A stretch of DNA of 64,000 nucleotides from Chaetomium olivaceum (lineage: Eukaryota > Ascomycota > Sordariomycetes > Sordariales > Chaetomiaceae), in contig JAYWVB010000086.1 in NCBI GenBank assembly GCA_039881045.1, positions 1-64,000 on the forward strand, read 5' to 3'. The translations under genes were made by a program, and so were the position numbers. The notes beneath the pieces were generated by a model, which was not told where the DNA came from, did not search any database, and worked only from the letters and a program-made list of their open reading frames with translations. This document shows, one piece after another, positions 46,857-57,937 of the stretch (positions within the stretch are counted from its first letter, which is position 1; each line of letters opens with the position of its first letter).

Positions 46857-48418
46857 CTTGACTTGTGATCCGCGTCCAATGCATCTAGTTAGGCCAGGGG
46901 TCTATGAAGCATAGTCGGACTCAGGTGTATATAGAAGCATCTAGTCGTAATTTTGTCCTATCGCCCGGTCATGGCTCAGAGTGGCTTCACGGCAGCGAGC
47001 TAACGAGCGGCGTGATGGCGGGGTCCTGTTATACATATTTTTCTTATCAGATAAGGCACGAGCCCGCCCGGTTCACTCGGTTGCTCAGAATTCACCTTGG
47101 CCATGGGAAATTCCCATAGCCATCATCAACAAAACCAACAAACACATATCGCTCCACCGTGCTCGTAAACGAAACCTCGGGTGAATTCGGGCCCTGTCAC
47201 TACTTTATGCGTGTGTGTCCTCTAGCAATGTTTTCCAATCAAACTGGAAACCCAACCCAGCCGTGCCCTCTTTGTCCATCCGTCCCGACCCTTCCCAAGG
47301 CTTCGTCAAAACCAACTACTGCCTCTTCCTTTTCCTTCGGATTCTCTGTCGCCCCGTTCGATGACGGGTCCGGCGTCGGGGCTGGCACAGGCGTTTGCGG
47401 TTCTGACTTCTTTTCATGTCCGTTTACGCATGTGTTTCCGTCGCCGGGCATGGCCGCCAGAGGAGCCCTGCGACTTTGAGGTCATAAAGTTGCACCCACG
47501 TCTCGTACTAAAGGTCGGTGGTGATTCTGAAACAGATCCGGTTGCGTCAGCCCACAGTATCGACGAATATGGTAACACAAACACCCCTTCACATTACTTG
47601 TAAACTGGGGCGAGGCAGCCTTGTAGAGAGTATCAGGTAGTGGATGGCATATCAGCCAGGTTACCACTTTACCTTTCATACATGACGTTGTTGTCCTTTC
47701 AGGGAACCGAAAACGCCGAAGTACTGTGAGTAGGGAGCTACGCGTAACAGAAATAGCGAGAGCGTGGACGAATGTGACTCGAAAGTTTGAACGGTGAATG
47801 AAACGGGTTGGGGATTGGTGTCAAGTGAATCAAGACAAGGAATGCCATCAAGCCAGTGTACCTGCCGTAGCAACTGTTGAAAATTAACTAGTGATAGACC
47901 AGTTAGCCAGGGCCCCTCGCAATTCTCGGGGGCATTTTCCCATTCCTCACCCCGAGCACGAGGCCCTCCAAGGTTTAAAACCCGCAAATGAGATGGAATT
48001 CTTGGAATCAGTTCTTTGTGTTTATTCTTAATTCGCCGGGGCCTCAACCGGGTTGTGTCACGGGTGAGTCCTGTTGGATATTAATACAGTACCTGCTCAA
48101 GGCTGCTGCTGGTGAAGGAAGTGAGACTCTTCATAAGGTATCAAACCATGATGTGACCTTGGGCCATGCTTTTCGTCTGAACCAACATCATTGCATGAGG
48201 GTGTGATCAATCATGATGTTAACTAATACTGTGTATTTGTGTATGCACCTAAGGTACTCATTCCTATCCCACACCTCAATTTAGGATCAAGCAAATCCCA
48301 AATCACCTCCAGCCAGCACTACTTTCATACAGTTTTCCCACTTCTCAGTTTCGGTCACCTACTCTGCAAATTCGCATCAAATCTGCAACTCGGTCGCGTC
48401 ACTACCCTCGTCCACGCC
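46857..48418. other. Intergenic region, about 1.6 kb
   Basis: No supported gene. A 70-codon minus frame at 47239-47451 has a natural-looking Glu/Lys/Pro-rich composition but no splice context or motif. The end is a leader for the gene at 48419. Confidence 0.4.
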
Positions 48419-49054
48419 ATGTCGCACAAAGCGATTCGCCAACAACCCGGCGGCGGCAGTCCATTTAGTCTGCAGAGCGCTAGCATTTCTCTTCGACCTT
48501 GCTGTTTTGGGCATTCTCATCTACGTCGGCGTGGCCGTGGCTGACGTAAACGGCGTCAAGTATGCGGCTGTAAGTCCTCTTAGTCCTCTTACCCCGCGGG
48601 GCTCCTTTTTGTAGACAGGCTCGGCGAGCTAATTGTGACTCCTCTTTAGGTTGGCCTCGCAGTCCTGTTTGATGCTTTCGAAGCAGTCATCGTGGCTGAT
48701 CGTAACTATCGGCTACACCACATAGCCCCTCCATACGTCGTCTTTTTCGATGTCGTTGTTTTGATCCTTCTGGTTATGGGCCTGATATACGAGTGGGTCG
48801 ATAGCGTCTTTCATTACCGCAGCTTCGAAACAGCCAAGCAGCCTACCATTCCTCCCTTTCCGCATCATGATAGAGATCTTGCCCTTGATCACCTTTATCT
48901 GCTACGCGCAATGCTGTAAGCTTTCCCTGTCACGCAGCCACCCTGCTCAAGCAACTAATCTGTTGACAGTGCGATGCGTCTTGTCATTATAGTTGTCACG
49001 ATATTCGACTTCGTTCTCGAGAGCCGGTTTGAGCATCGGCTGACCTCACGTTGA
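48419..49054 (+). CDS. Small four-helix membrane protein, one frame break
   Basis: Exons 48419-48569, 48650-48915 and 48970-49054, about 166 residues. After MSHKAIRQQPGGG the frame must shift by one base (about 48447-48460, CCCGGCGGCGGC) to read RALAFLFDLAVLGILIYVGVAVADVNG. Further hydrophobic segments follow: VGLAVLFDAFEAVIVAD, PYVVFFDVVVLILLVMGLIY and LVIIVVTIFDFVLES. Four short spans with small loops resemble MARVEL-type fungal proteins, but I see no diagnostic motif, so this is only a topology-based suggestion. The splice donors (GTAAGT, GTAAGC) are strong. Confidence 0.6.
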
Positions 49055-50021
49055 CGGTTGACTATTGCCACCAGTCGCTGGACATGTCGAGAAAGTGGGG
49101 ATGGAGGACTAGGAGGCGTTGAACTGCGGAAGGACAAAACTACCCGTACAACGCGTCCTCCGGCGTATTTGCTCGGTGGTCTCGATAGGTAGTACCTTCT
49201 CACTTCGCCCGGAACTTTACGCTGTAAGGTTAAGTCAAAACCGGGCTGAAGGACGTGGGTCAGATAGCTTTGCCAACAAAGGCCATGTTTATTCTGGTGA
49301 ATATGATGGTCCCCATGCTCAGTACCCAAGTGAGCCGGCATAGTGATCCCACGCCTCACAGTTCAAGTTCACCGTTCAGTCCGTTGTGCGAGAAGAACGA
49401 AGACTCCAGGAAAATTTGCCGCTCGTTAGGGGAGCTCCTTGGCCGAAAAGGCGAATCCAGGCGGCAACGACATTGCGTGGACAGTGTGCTTGGTGGGCGA
49501 AGGATCTGGCTGGGCATCGGCATTCGGGTCAACAATATGTACAACGTAGCGGGGGCCTGCCAAGTCTTGCCCCTGGACCACTTTTGAGAAGGTTGCTTGA
49601 GCAAGAATCGGCTGAACGAGTAGAGCCGCTGGGTTAGTCGGGGTTTGCTTTTGACCCGGTTTCACCGAACCGCCGTTTCTGGGCCCCTGGTATGTCTCCG
49701 GGGGAACATGGAAGGTCAACTTACGAGAGAGAGGGTAGATTTCATGACCGTTCGCCAAAGATAAGGTACCTAGGTACTAGCGTTGTGGATATCAAATCTA
49801 CATGTATTATATGAACCACGCAAGTTCTCAACCCGCGGCGACCGTCTACTATGAACGGTAGCCAAAACCTTCCCTTCTTACCTTCAACTCCCATAATATT
49901 TCCCTCGCAAACACACCACCATCGCCATCACACCCCTTCCGAGCCAACAGACCAAGCCCAACCTAACCCAACTCATCTCCCCAACGCCTAACCAACCCCC
50001 CCGGACCATCACTTACCCACA
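49055..50021. other. Intergenic region, about 1 kb
   Basis: No gene supported. From about 49900 the plus strand is C-rich, consistent with the leader of the SDR gene. Confidence 0.4.
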
Positions 50022-51194
50022 ATGTCATCCACCCTCTCCAACTTCGCCGGCCACCTCTCCTCCCAACTCCACGCCACCCTCCCTCTCCCAGACCCCTCCC
50101 CACCAGGACCCTTCGCCAACCAAACCATCCTCGTCACCGGCGCCAACACGGGCCTCGGCCTCGAAGCAGCGCGGCACTTTGTCTCGCTCGGCGCAGCCCG
50201 CGTCATACTCGCCGTGCGTTCCCTGGAAGCGGGGGAGGCTGCGGCGCGGGATATTGCGGAGAGTACGGGGAGGGCAGGGGTGGCGGAGGCGTGGGAGTTG
50301 GATTTGGCGCGGTATAAGTCGGTGGAGGGATTTGTGAGGAGGGTGGAGGGGGAGTTGGAAGGCGGGGTGGATGTGCTGGTGGCGAATGCGGGTGTTTCTA
50401 TGGTGGGGTTTGAGAGGAAGGAACGGGAGGGGAAGGGTGGGAGGGGTGAGGTGGGTGAGGATGAGGATGGGGAGGAGGATGAGCTGACTATCGTGGTGAA
50501 TGTTATCAGCCATATGCTGCTGGCCTTGTTGCTGCTGCCCAATATGAGGGCGAAGGCGGTGGCGAAGGGGAAGCCGGGTGTGATCACGTTTACCGGATCG
50601 TTCACGCACTGGATGACGGCATTTCCGGAGAGGACGGCGCCGGATATCTTTGCGGGACTGGCCGATCGGAAGACAGCGAGGATGAGAGACCGGTTAGTCG
50701 TCTCCGGTGTAGGAATGTATGAGGTACTAATACTGCGCAGATACTACGTCTCCAAGCTGATCCAGCTCTTCGTCGTCCGCGAGTTCGCCGAAGAGCTGAC
50801 CAAGTCTACCAAGCCGGGCAAAATCATCACATCCGTCATCAACCCTGGGTTTGTGGCTACAAATATTTTGAGACAGGAAGGGTGGCTCTTCCAAATTTAC
50901 TTGAAGGGGCTGCAGAAGATTCTTGCTCGGACCGCGGAGGAGGGGAGTCGGACGCTCGTCCACGGGTCCCTGGGAGGAGAGGAGACCCACGGGCAGTACC
51001 TGGACGACTGCAAGATTGGGAAGTATGTTTACCCCGGTCCGGACGTCGGAGGAACTTGAGGTCATGACTAACAGCCCTCCAAACCCGCCGGCTTTGTTGT
51101 TGGCCCGAAGGCTGGCGCTACCCAGAAGCAGCTCTGGCGAGAGCTGGCGGCAAAGTTAGAGAAGATCCGCCCGGGGGTTACGCGAAGCATCTGA
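50022..51194 (+). CDS. Short-chain dehydrogenase/reductase
   Basis: NAD(P)-dependent oxidoreductase of the classical SDR type, similar in layout to fungal retinol-dehydrogenase/WWOX-like enzymes. Exons 50022-50692, 50741-51022 and 51075-51194, about 357 residues. Seen: cofactor motif TGANTGLG, DLARYKSVEGF, NAGVS, ITFTGSFTHW, and the catalytic YxxxK (YYVSK), completed exactly by the 48-base intron. A charged insert rich in Gly/Glu/Asp lies before the LTIVVNVISH helix. The last exon ends WRELAAKLEKIRPGV, but its join at 51074-51077 is one base out of phase. Without the second intron the protein would stop at 51059 (345 residues). The C-terminal family pattern favours the spliced form with a base error. 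Substrate unknown. Confidence 0.85.
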
Positions 51195-51502
51195 CCTAGT
51201 TCCTCAGCAGTCTCTTTTTTCCTTCTCTGTATTTAGGATGGAAGCTGGAATTCTCTCGGGTATTCGTGTTCTAAATCCATCTTGGCCATTGAAGAACCAG
51301 GGCTGGTCGATCAGTCCGAGTCCCTTCTGTTGTCATGAACGTGACTAATTCTCGTTGCTTTACTGTCCATTCACCGGAGTCCTTTTACCAAGCCAATCTT
51401 GCTGCCCATGCCAGATTGACTCCTTCTTATATGCGATCGACAATGTGGTGGCAATACCCCTAACGCCATTACGATGCCTGTGTTCCGATGCTTATGCCTG
51501 GT
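51195..51502. other. Convergent spacer between SDR and kinase-like gene
   Basis: No gene; 3' regions of the two convergent genes. Confidence 0.4.
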
Positions 51503-54500
51503 CTAGACATCCACTTCTAAAGCCACCATCATCTTCTGCGATCCTTGTTCATCCCCCTCCATAGTGCCGTACTTGTCCTGGTCGACCCAGCCTATCGTGT
51601 TTCCCCCACCAAAATCGAGCACAACTGCGTCACCGTCGTCGTTGATGAGAACGTTGTCAGTTTTGACGTCGCGCCAGAGGATCCCCAGGCTATGCAAACC
51701 CCTAAGAGTCTCCTGGATCTGCGCCGCCCACTTGGTCCTGAGGGTTTCAGTCCCTTCATCTGGCGAGATGGTACCAGCTTTGATGCCGGCTAGCAGGGCG
51801 CGTAGATTGTGGTATTTGTGTGGAATGTAGCCGAGGAGGATACCGATTACTCCCTTATGAGATACCACAATTCCTAATCAAAATGAGTTGAATACTGGCC
51901 GATTCAGGGGCAAAAGTAGGTTGTGGATAACGTACTTGCATAACGAAGCGCCCACCATAACGAAGCGCCCACTTTTTTACACCTAACAACCTTCCAACTC
52001 TATCCTCACTTTTCTCCACACAACAAAATGGAATCTCTTCCAAAAGAAACTCGTATGATCCTTGCGCTTGAAGCTCTCAAGAAAGACCCTAAACTTTCTG
52101 TCCGAAAAGCTTCTGCGATCTACGAGGTCTCACGAAGCTCGCTCCGCGACCGACGCGCCGGAAAGCAACCACGACGCGAAATACCAGCCAACCTTCGAAA
52201 ACTGACTGACTTTGAAGAGCAAGTCCTTCTTGAGAGAGTACTCGACCTTGATGCGCGAGGATTTCAGCCCCAGCTCTCGGACCTTCGAGAAATGGCCGAT
52301 CGCCTTCGGGCCGCACGCGGCGCGTCGGGCGTCGGACCCCGATGGGCAAACGGTTTCGTAAAGCGACATTCCAAGGTTACGACGCGTTTCCGACGCCGAA
52401 TCGATTACAAGAGAGCCCAATGCGAAGATCCCGACGTAGTAAACGCGTGGTTTCGGCTCGTACGCAACGTAATCGATAAATACGCGATCCAAGAGGGGGA
52501 CATCTACAACTTCGACGAGACTGGGTTCCAGATGGGCATACTTTCGAGTGCAAAGGTCGTGACGAGCTCCGAGCGACGTGGACGGCCTCGCACAAAGCAG
52601 CCTGGCAATCGAGAGTGGGTTACGGTGATCCAAGCTGTGTGTGCGGATGGCTGGGTCGTGCCGCCGTACTTTGTCGTCAAGGGGAAAAACCACCTCCTCC
52701 CTTGGTACCAGGACAGCCGGTTCCAGCCCGAATGGAGAGTCCATACAAGCGAGAATGGCTGGACAACAAATGAGATTGGCCTCGATTGGCTAAAACATTT
52801 CGACGAGGCTACCAAACGCCGTACGAGAGGGGTACATCGACTGCTCATCCTTGACGGCCACGAAAGCCACCACTCGGTCGACTTCGAAGATTTCTGCAAG
52901 GCCAACAACATTGTTACACTTTGCATGCCTCCCCATTCTTCCCACTTTCTCCAGCCTCTTGATGTTGGGTGTTTTAGTCCGCTCAAGGCCTCGTACGGCA
53001 AGCGGATTGAGCAGATGATGCGGATGCAGATCACCCACATTACGAAGGAGGACTTCTTCGACGCGTTTGTCGAGGCATTTCACGCTTCAATCACAGCGAA
53101 CAACATACGAGCGGGCTTTAGAGCAACTGGCCTTGTTCCTTTTGACCCTGAATTGGTAGTTTCTTGCCTCGACCCTAAGCCACTTACCCCATCTCCTCCA
53201 AACTCGCGTCCCGGAACAGCCTCGACTTGGGCCCTGAAGACCCCATCCAATGCGTACGACGCGACCAAGAGCTCCATCACTCTCAAGCGGAAGATCGAGA
53301 ACCATCAAGGTAGCTCTCCGACTCACATTTTCGACATCATCGACTTGCAGGCCAAGAGCATCTCAAAATTGGCACATGAAATGGTGTTACTCCGAGCTGA
53401 GGCCCAGGAACTTCGTACAGCAAATGAGCGACTAAGCAAGCGCCGTAGGACAAAGAAAACGCGTCTGCAGGAAGGAGGATCACTTAGTTTACAAGAGGCA
53501 AAGGGTTTGATGGCTGACCGGGGACTTGGTGATAAGGACTGCGAGGAAACGTCAGGGAGTAGTGGTTGTATAACAGTGGGTGGGCCACGCATTCGGCTCT
53601 GCAGCAACTGCAAGAAGCCCGGCCACAATGCGCGGACATGTCAAGTAGTTTGCGAGATGTCTGAAGACAGTGACTCCGAGTAGTTTTAATTGATTTGAGT
53701 TGTTGTGGCTGAATTGACTTACACAAAGTGGTTGAGGTCCGGGAAAAGTGGGCGCTTCGTTATGGTGGGCGCTTCGTTATGCAAGTACGTTAGAGGATGG
53801 ATAGGGCTTCTTGATTAGGAATTACCTTTCAACTCGGGGATCCTCAGTTCGACCCTTGCCGACCTGATTTTGAGATACGTCTCAAGTTCCCTCTCAATTG
53901 GATGCTCGAAAATGTTGATCGAGGCCTTACAGATCATCTCCTCTCCATCTATCGTCACTTTCCAGACCAAACCCTGTAGACGACGGCCTAGGACGACTCT
54001 GGATGAGTTGATGACGGGAATATCGGTGTTCTCGAGGTCGAGTCCAATCTCGCGGAGCTTAACCTCAGAAACGGGCGGATGACGCTCGGAGATTCTAGTG
54101 TAGCCGTCCAGAGTTTGGCACGTCAGCCTGTTACGCTCGAAATTGGTGAGGATCTGCAAGATGTAGGTCTCGGGGTAAAGGTATTGTTCCAATATCTGGG
54201 GATCGGAATCAGAGTTGGCGCCAGTTGCTGCATTGTGGGGAGGCATGCATCGGCGGCCAGTTCCGCAAGCTGACCCTCAAGACGCTCTGTCGCCTTGTCC
54301 CTCGCCTCGTCGAACTGGCCCATGGAGAGATCGGAAATCTCTGCCAGAACCTTCCCTTCGATAGATTCGTCAAATTTGTAGAGAGAGGGCACATGTGCTT
54401 CACCGCCGGCCTCATCCGCTACCACTTGGAAACGCACTCCGTTGTACTGAAAAGTGAATATAGCGGACCAAAGACCATCGCCCACATAGCGGACCCCGGT

Positions 54501-54533
54501 CAATCGAGGCAATGGGCCTTTTGGAGTTGCCAT
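51503..54533 (-). CDS. Protein kinase-like protein; intron occupied by a transposon
   Basis: A fungal protein-kinase-like protein with two exons, 54533-53826 and 51873-51503, about 359 residues. Exon 1 starts MATPKGPLPRLTG and has a lobe with VVLGRRLQGLVWKVTIDGEE and ICKASIN. Exon 2 carries the catalytic loop as WRDVKTDNVLI (Trp where kinases usually have His) and LDFGGGN in place of DFG. The intron uses GTAATT at 53825 and GATTAG at 51874; joining gives AAA-G/GA, keeping frame across KG-IVVSHKG. Without the inserted element this intron would be 89 bases. A frame break at 54198-54201 (one C short in the coding CCCC) shifts the middle of exon 1. Activity is uncertain, because the family often holds degenerate kinases. 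Confidence 0.78.
51930..51976. repeat. Left terminal inverted repeat of the transposon
   Basis: 47 bases identical to the reverse complement of the right end. Inside, the 17-base unit CATAACGAAGCGCCCAC is repeated twice in direct orientation, a likely double transposase binding site. Confidence 0.95.
52028..53683 (+). CDS. DDE_1 (pogo/Fot1-type) transposase
   Basis: A 551-residue transposase, single exon, that would catalyse cut-and-paste transposition at TA targets. Residues about 8-45 form a psq-type helix-turn-helix, and residues about 65-125 a CENP-B-type helix-turn-helix for binding the inverted repeats. The catalytic triad is Asp163 (YNFDETGF), Asp276 (LILDGHESH) and Asp312 (QPLDVGCFSPLK), with 35 residues between the second and third, hence DD35D. 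A coiled coil (about 445-490) is followed by a zinc knuckle, CSNCKKPGHNARTC, near the C-terminus. The ORF is open from start to stop without the frame breaks seen in many neighbouring genes. The ATG lies 98 bases inside the left end. Apparently competent, though activity is not shown. Confidence 0.96.
   Translation: MESLPKETRMILALEALKKDPKLSVRKASAIYEVSRSSLRDRRAGKQPRREIPANLRKLTDFEEQVLLERVLDLDARGFQPQLSDLREMADRLRAARGASGVGPRWANGFVKRHSKVTTRFRRRIDYKRAQCEDPDVVNAWFRLVRNVIDKYAIQEGDIYNFDETGFQMGILSSAKVVTSSERRGRPRTKQPGNREWVTVIQAVCADGWVVPPYFVVKGKNHLLPWYQDSRFQPEWRVHTSENGWTTNEIGLDWLKHFDEATKRRTRGVHRLLILDGHESHHSVDFEDFCKANNIVTLCMPPHSSHFLQPLDVGCFSPLKASYGKRIEQMMRMQITHITKEDFFDAFVEAFHASITANNIRAGFRATGLVPFDPELVVSCLDPKPLTPSPPNSRPGTASTWALKTPSNAYDATKSSITLKRKIENHQGSSPTHIFDIIDLQAKSISKLAHEMVLLRAEAQELRTANERLSKRRRTKKTRLQEGGSLSLQEAKGLMADRGLGDKDCEETSGSSGCITVGGPRIRLCSNCKKPGHNARTCQVVCEMSEDSDSE
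53744..53790. repeat. Right terminal inverted repeat of the transposon
   Basis: 47 bases, the exact reverse complement of the left end, immediately followed by the TA duplication. It has the same internal 17-base direct repeat. Confidence 0.95.
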
Positions 54534-56968
54534 GGTTGTTGTCGACTGTCGGAAGGAGAGCAAGAATATTTGAAGGTTATGGACACGGATTGACAACCCG
54601 AGCAACTACGGGATCCATTGGCGCCTGATATTGTATGTTGCCAGGCAGACAAGTAGGCAGAAGTTGTTTGTGAGGGGCAATGCCATGATTGGCAGCCTTC
54701 TGGCTTGGGAAGCCTGGAACTTGCAACCAACGGGTTGTTGGCAGTAGTGACAGTGCCAGGATGAGTCGGGGCCGCTGCTCCGGGAACTAAGGACAGCGGG
54801 CTGCTGACTGAGATACAAGCAGGCCCGTTAAGATATAGCGTGCTGTGAAAGGGTTTCGCCAGCTAGCGTACGTTTATTTATGTCTCAGGATCGGGTAACG
54901 TGGTTGTTTATATGTTGCCAAAGTCTAGGATTACCAATCGTGCTCTTCTGCGCCTGCGTAGGCACGGATAAACACACTCGCTTGTCTACGATAGTCCACC
55001 GCATTGCTGGCAATACGTATGTCTCCCCGGTGGCCAATGTGTTATGCATTTGATGGGTCATTGCCAGGTGATATCTGGTGAGCTGGTCCAAGATTTGGCC
55101 CTTTGCTAACTGCACTTGGTATTTTCGTAGGGGTCGAGGCAAAGAAAATGTAAAGGATAAAATGAAATGTAGAGAAAAGCAAACCGTAATAGGGAAATGG
55201 AAGTGAGAGGACAACTTATCTATACCGGGCCGATCTGCCCAAGGCCTGTATGACTACGGTAAAGAGTACACCTCTACACGGAATTCGAAGCTGAGAAGGG
55301 GCAACCGTGGTCATGTTTTGATGCAGCGGATTCTATCATCCTCATCTCCAACTAAGAACCCCTAGGGGCCCGGATACTTCACTGAGAGCTTTACGAACGA
55401 GCAGACGTGACTCGGCGCAATGTACCACAGTTTTACTTAACTATTTATAACCCTGTCAAAGTGGCTGACCGTGGGATTCGACCCCAGACGCCTGCTTCCC
55501 CCCTGTCAACATTTCCCCACGGGGAAGTTCGATCTATCGATGTCATCCCCAACTCACATGACGCCCCTTCGAAGCGTCGGCACAGCTGTATGGTTATGCC
55601 CACGTGGATCCCCGCCTGGCCCAAACTGCCACACCAATAGTCTTCTTTCCGAGAGACCTATCCCGCGGGAGAGGCCCGAGCCGGGCGAGCGATGGCCAGC
55701 TTGACCAACAGCTGGTTGGTTGATTTACGTAAATATGCCCGCGGAATTTGAGGAATAGGAAAGCCACAAATGTGGCCTTTGTAACGGACACTAAGCAGGT
55801 GATGTTCTATTGAAACTATGTGGTGGATGGTGTCAAGGGGTAGGTGTTGACGTTCGAGTTGATTGACCGGCTTCCAGTATAGAGAGCATGACTTGGAACA
55901 ACTCGTGATCCAGCCCTGTCCTGAATCTCTCGAGGATCTTGGTGACTATACCTTACCAAACTCCCTGGAGGCGCCAATGTCAAAGTCATGATATCGTGCG
56001 CCGGAGAAAGCAATTTCTTGAGAGCTTGCACTTCCCGTAATGGACGCCATCATCTCCCACAGCTGCAGCCAAGCTCAACTACCGTAGAACCGAACAATCG
56101 CCGATAGCATTCCTGCTTGATGCATGCAGCCACATCCTCTTCCAGCCATCACAACCTCCTCACAAGACCACTTCCCGGGGAAGTTCTCAGTAGACATCGG
56201 TTATGCCGGCTTCCGAGGCCCAGCTTCCGCGGTGAGGGGAGGAGGACGGGTTCGTTCCAACTTTCAACAACTCCCGGGCAGTTCCCGTCAGCCAGCTAAC
56301 TAGTGACACACGAGCGCCAACCAAACTCGATAAAGACCAACTTAAAGAGGGGGCGGAGAGCAGAACAATCACAAAACCCCAACTCCGTACCAAATAAGCG
56401 TCGGTGTCCACCCTCCAAGTGCTCCCACCCCTGTATCAGTATCACCGCCGGGTCCCACCCCCACCCCAGAATATGCGCGTAAACTTGCTCGCCCAGGCAC
56501 CGGGGTCTGCCCTTTGGCCCTTTTTTCCCCCAACTCACACCACGTCCACCCACGTCGGCACTGTATGGGGCGCCTCGCCTAGTTACTGTGCCAACAAACA
56601 TGACACCACTAAGCGGGGGGAGGGGGTTTCATAAAGGAGAGCGTGCGAGCGTGTGCGTGTGACAGATGGGTGGGAAAGGGGTTAAGCGTGGAACTTGGGG
56701 TGAGGTCAGCTGGCCCCTCTCTGGCGCCACCGTGAAGGGAAGGAGGGGGTGTGGGCGCGTCGATGGGGAAAGACTCAGGAGGGCGGGGGAGAGGGATTAG
56801 ACTGAGAGGACCGGACCTGACCAGAGAGAGTTAAATACAACCGTGACCCCTCGTTCAGTTGCCCAGTTCTCTTTCTTGTCTCCCTATCTCGCAACAGACT
56901 TAAGCAATATCTCAACAGCGAAAAACAACAACATCCCAAACCCTCCATCAACCCAAGCAACCATCAAC
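54534..56968. other. Intergenic region, about 2.4 kb
   Basis: No protein gene is supported. At about 55472-55484 the minus strand has a tRNA B-box-like block without a matching A box or cloverleaf. The final 150 bases are the metallothionein promoter and leader, with a TAAATA at 56832-56837 about 135 bases before its ATG. Confidence 0.4.
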
Positions 56969-57037
56969 ATGTGCAAGGACGGAAAGTGCGGATGCGGTGA
57001 CAGCTGCACGTGCGAGGGCTGCACCACCCACACCTAG
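56969..57037 (+). CDS. 22-residue metallothionein-like peptide
   Basis: A minimal metal-binding peptide, MCKDGKCGCGDSCTCEGCTTHT: 22 residues with six cysteines at positions 2, 7, 9, 13, 15 and 18, including two Cys-x-Cys pairs, and one histidine. Its length and Cys count match Magnaporthe MMT1, a 22-residue, six-Cys zinc-binding metallothionein; fungal copper metallothioneins are similar but usually longer. The ATG follows a long pyrimidine- and A-rich leader without other ATGs nearby, ending in ATCAACATG, a good fungal start context. A possible TATA-like TAAATA lies upstream. The bound metal (Zn or Cu) cannot be decided from the sequence. Confidence is limited mainly by the small size. Confidence 0.78.
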   Translation: MCKDGKCGCGDSCTCEGCTTHT

Positions 57038-57937
57038 AGGGAAGGCAGGTACTTCTACTTGAAATGAGTACGTTCTCCATACCCCGGCTTCTCTTTGATG
57101 AAGACATCGGGACTGATAGATCCTCCCAGGATGATGATACGCATGATGGCGGTGTGAGGCGCAAGTGGTGACAGGTTGAGGCGTTTGGTTCAGGGGACGG
57201 CGGCTTTTGGGTGGGCGGCTGTTGTGATCGAGCTTGAGAATACCTGGCATCAATCGAATTCATTGACGCACCATTTCTGTCTTTTGTAAATGTGACATCA
57301 AGGCTGGGTTGTGCCAATGCTAGACTGAGACGTGACAATGACGGACAACCCCTATCCCCAGAAGCCAAACGAGATCCTGCAATTACTAGAAGCCGAGTCC
57401 TTCCCAAACTCGCGGCCCAAGCGCGTATGAATACAGGTGGTATCAGAGCGACGCCTTGAAAGACAACCAAACTTGAGAACAGAGCAACCCACACACGCAT
57501 AAACAAGGACCGGGTACGGCGCGTCCACGTACATACCGGCCACCCACCCCCCGCCCCAGAGCAGAATACAAAGAGCACAGACAGCCCAGCCGGGGCGATT
57601 ACCCGAGAGCCCATTAACGCCGCCATGCAAATCAGCAAAAACAGAACCCCGGAGCAAGGTATCGTATCCAGCAGATAGTCCCAGTAACCAACCGACATCT
57701 CTCAACCGCATGGTCATATCATCATCCTTCTCGCTTCTCTCCGTTCTGTCCATCCCTTCTTCATCAGCACCCCCTCTCTCACCCCCCCATCTCTCATAAC
57801 CACCTCTCACCACCCCTCCCAACCTCCTACCAACCCCCATCTTCACTCCCCTTCAAACCCAGCCTCAAACCCAGTCCAGCCCAGCCCAGCACGTAAGCAA
57901 GCAAGCAAGCAAGCAAGACAAGCAAACTCCCAGGAGA
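57038..57937. other. Intergenic region between metallothionein and Myb/SANT genes
   Basis: Minus-strand frames at 56964-57846 have no motifs and I discount them. An (AAGC)n microsatellite of nearly six units lies at 57895-57917. The remainder should hold the 3' regions of the two convergent genes. Confidence 0.45.

Larger units (their letters stand above)
51930..53790 (+). mobile_element. Intact Fot1/pogo-like DNA transposon (Tc1/mariner superfamily)
   Basis: A complete 1,861-base element bounded by 47-base perfect terminal inverted repeats and flanked by a TA duplication (51928-51929 and 53791-53792), as expected for Tc1/mariner-pogo elements. It contains a single uninterrupted DD35D transposase. 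The size is close to classical fungal Fot1-type elements (about 1.9 kb). It lies antisense to, and entirely within, an intron of the kinase-like gene. There are no stop codons or visible C-to-T decay, so it has escaped RIP and may be recent or still active. Confidence 0.96.

Noticed and set aside
47239..47451. 70-codon minus frame with Glu/Lys/Pro-rich sequence
   Set aside because: The composition is plausible but there is no motif, splice context or neighbouring exon to support a gene.
55440..55540. tRNA-like B-box (GGGTCGAATCC on the minus strand)
   Set aside because: No A box at the right distance, no acceptor stem and no cloverleaf; at most a degenerate tRNA-derived fragment.
56964..57846. 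Minus-strand frames of 244 and 164 codons between metallothionein and Myb/SANT genes
   Set aside because: They overlap the metallothionein or lack motifs; no splice or family support.
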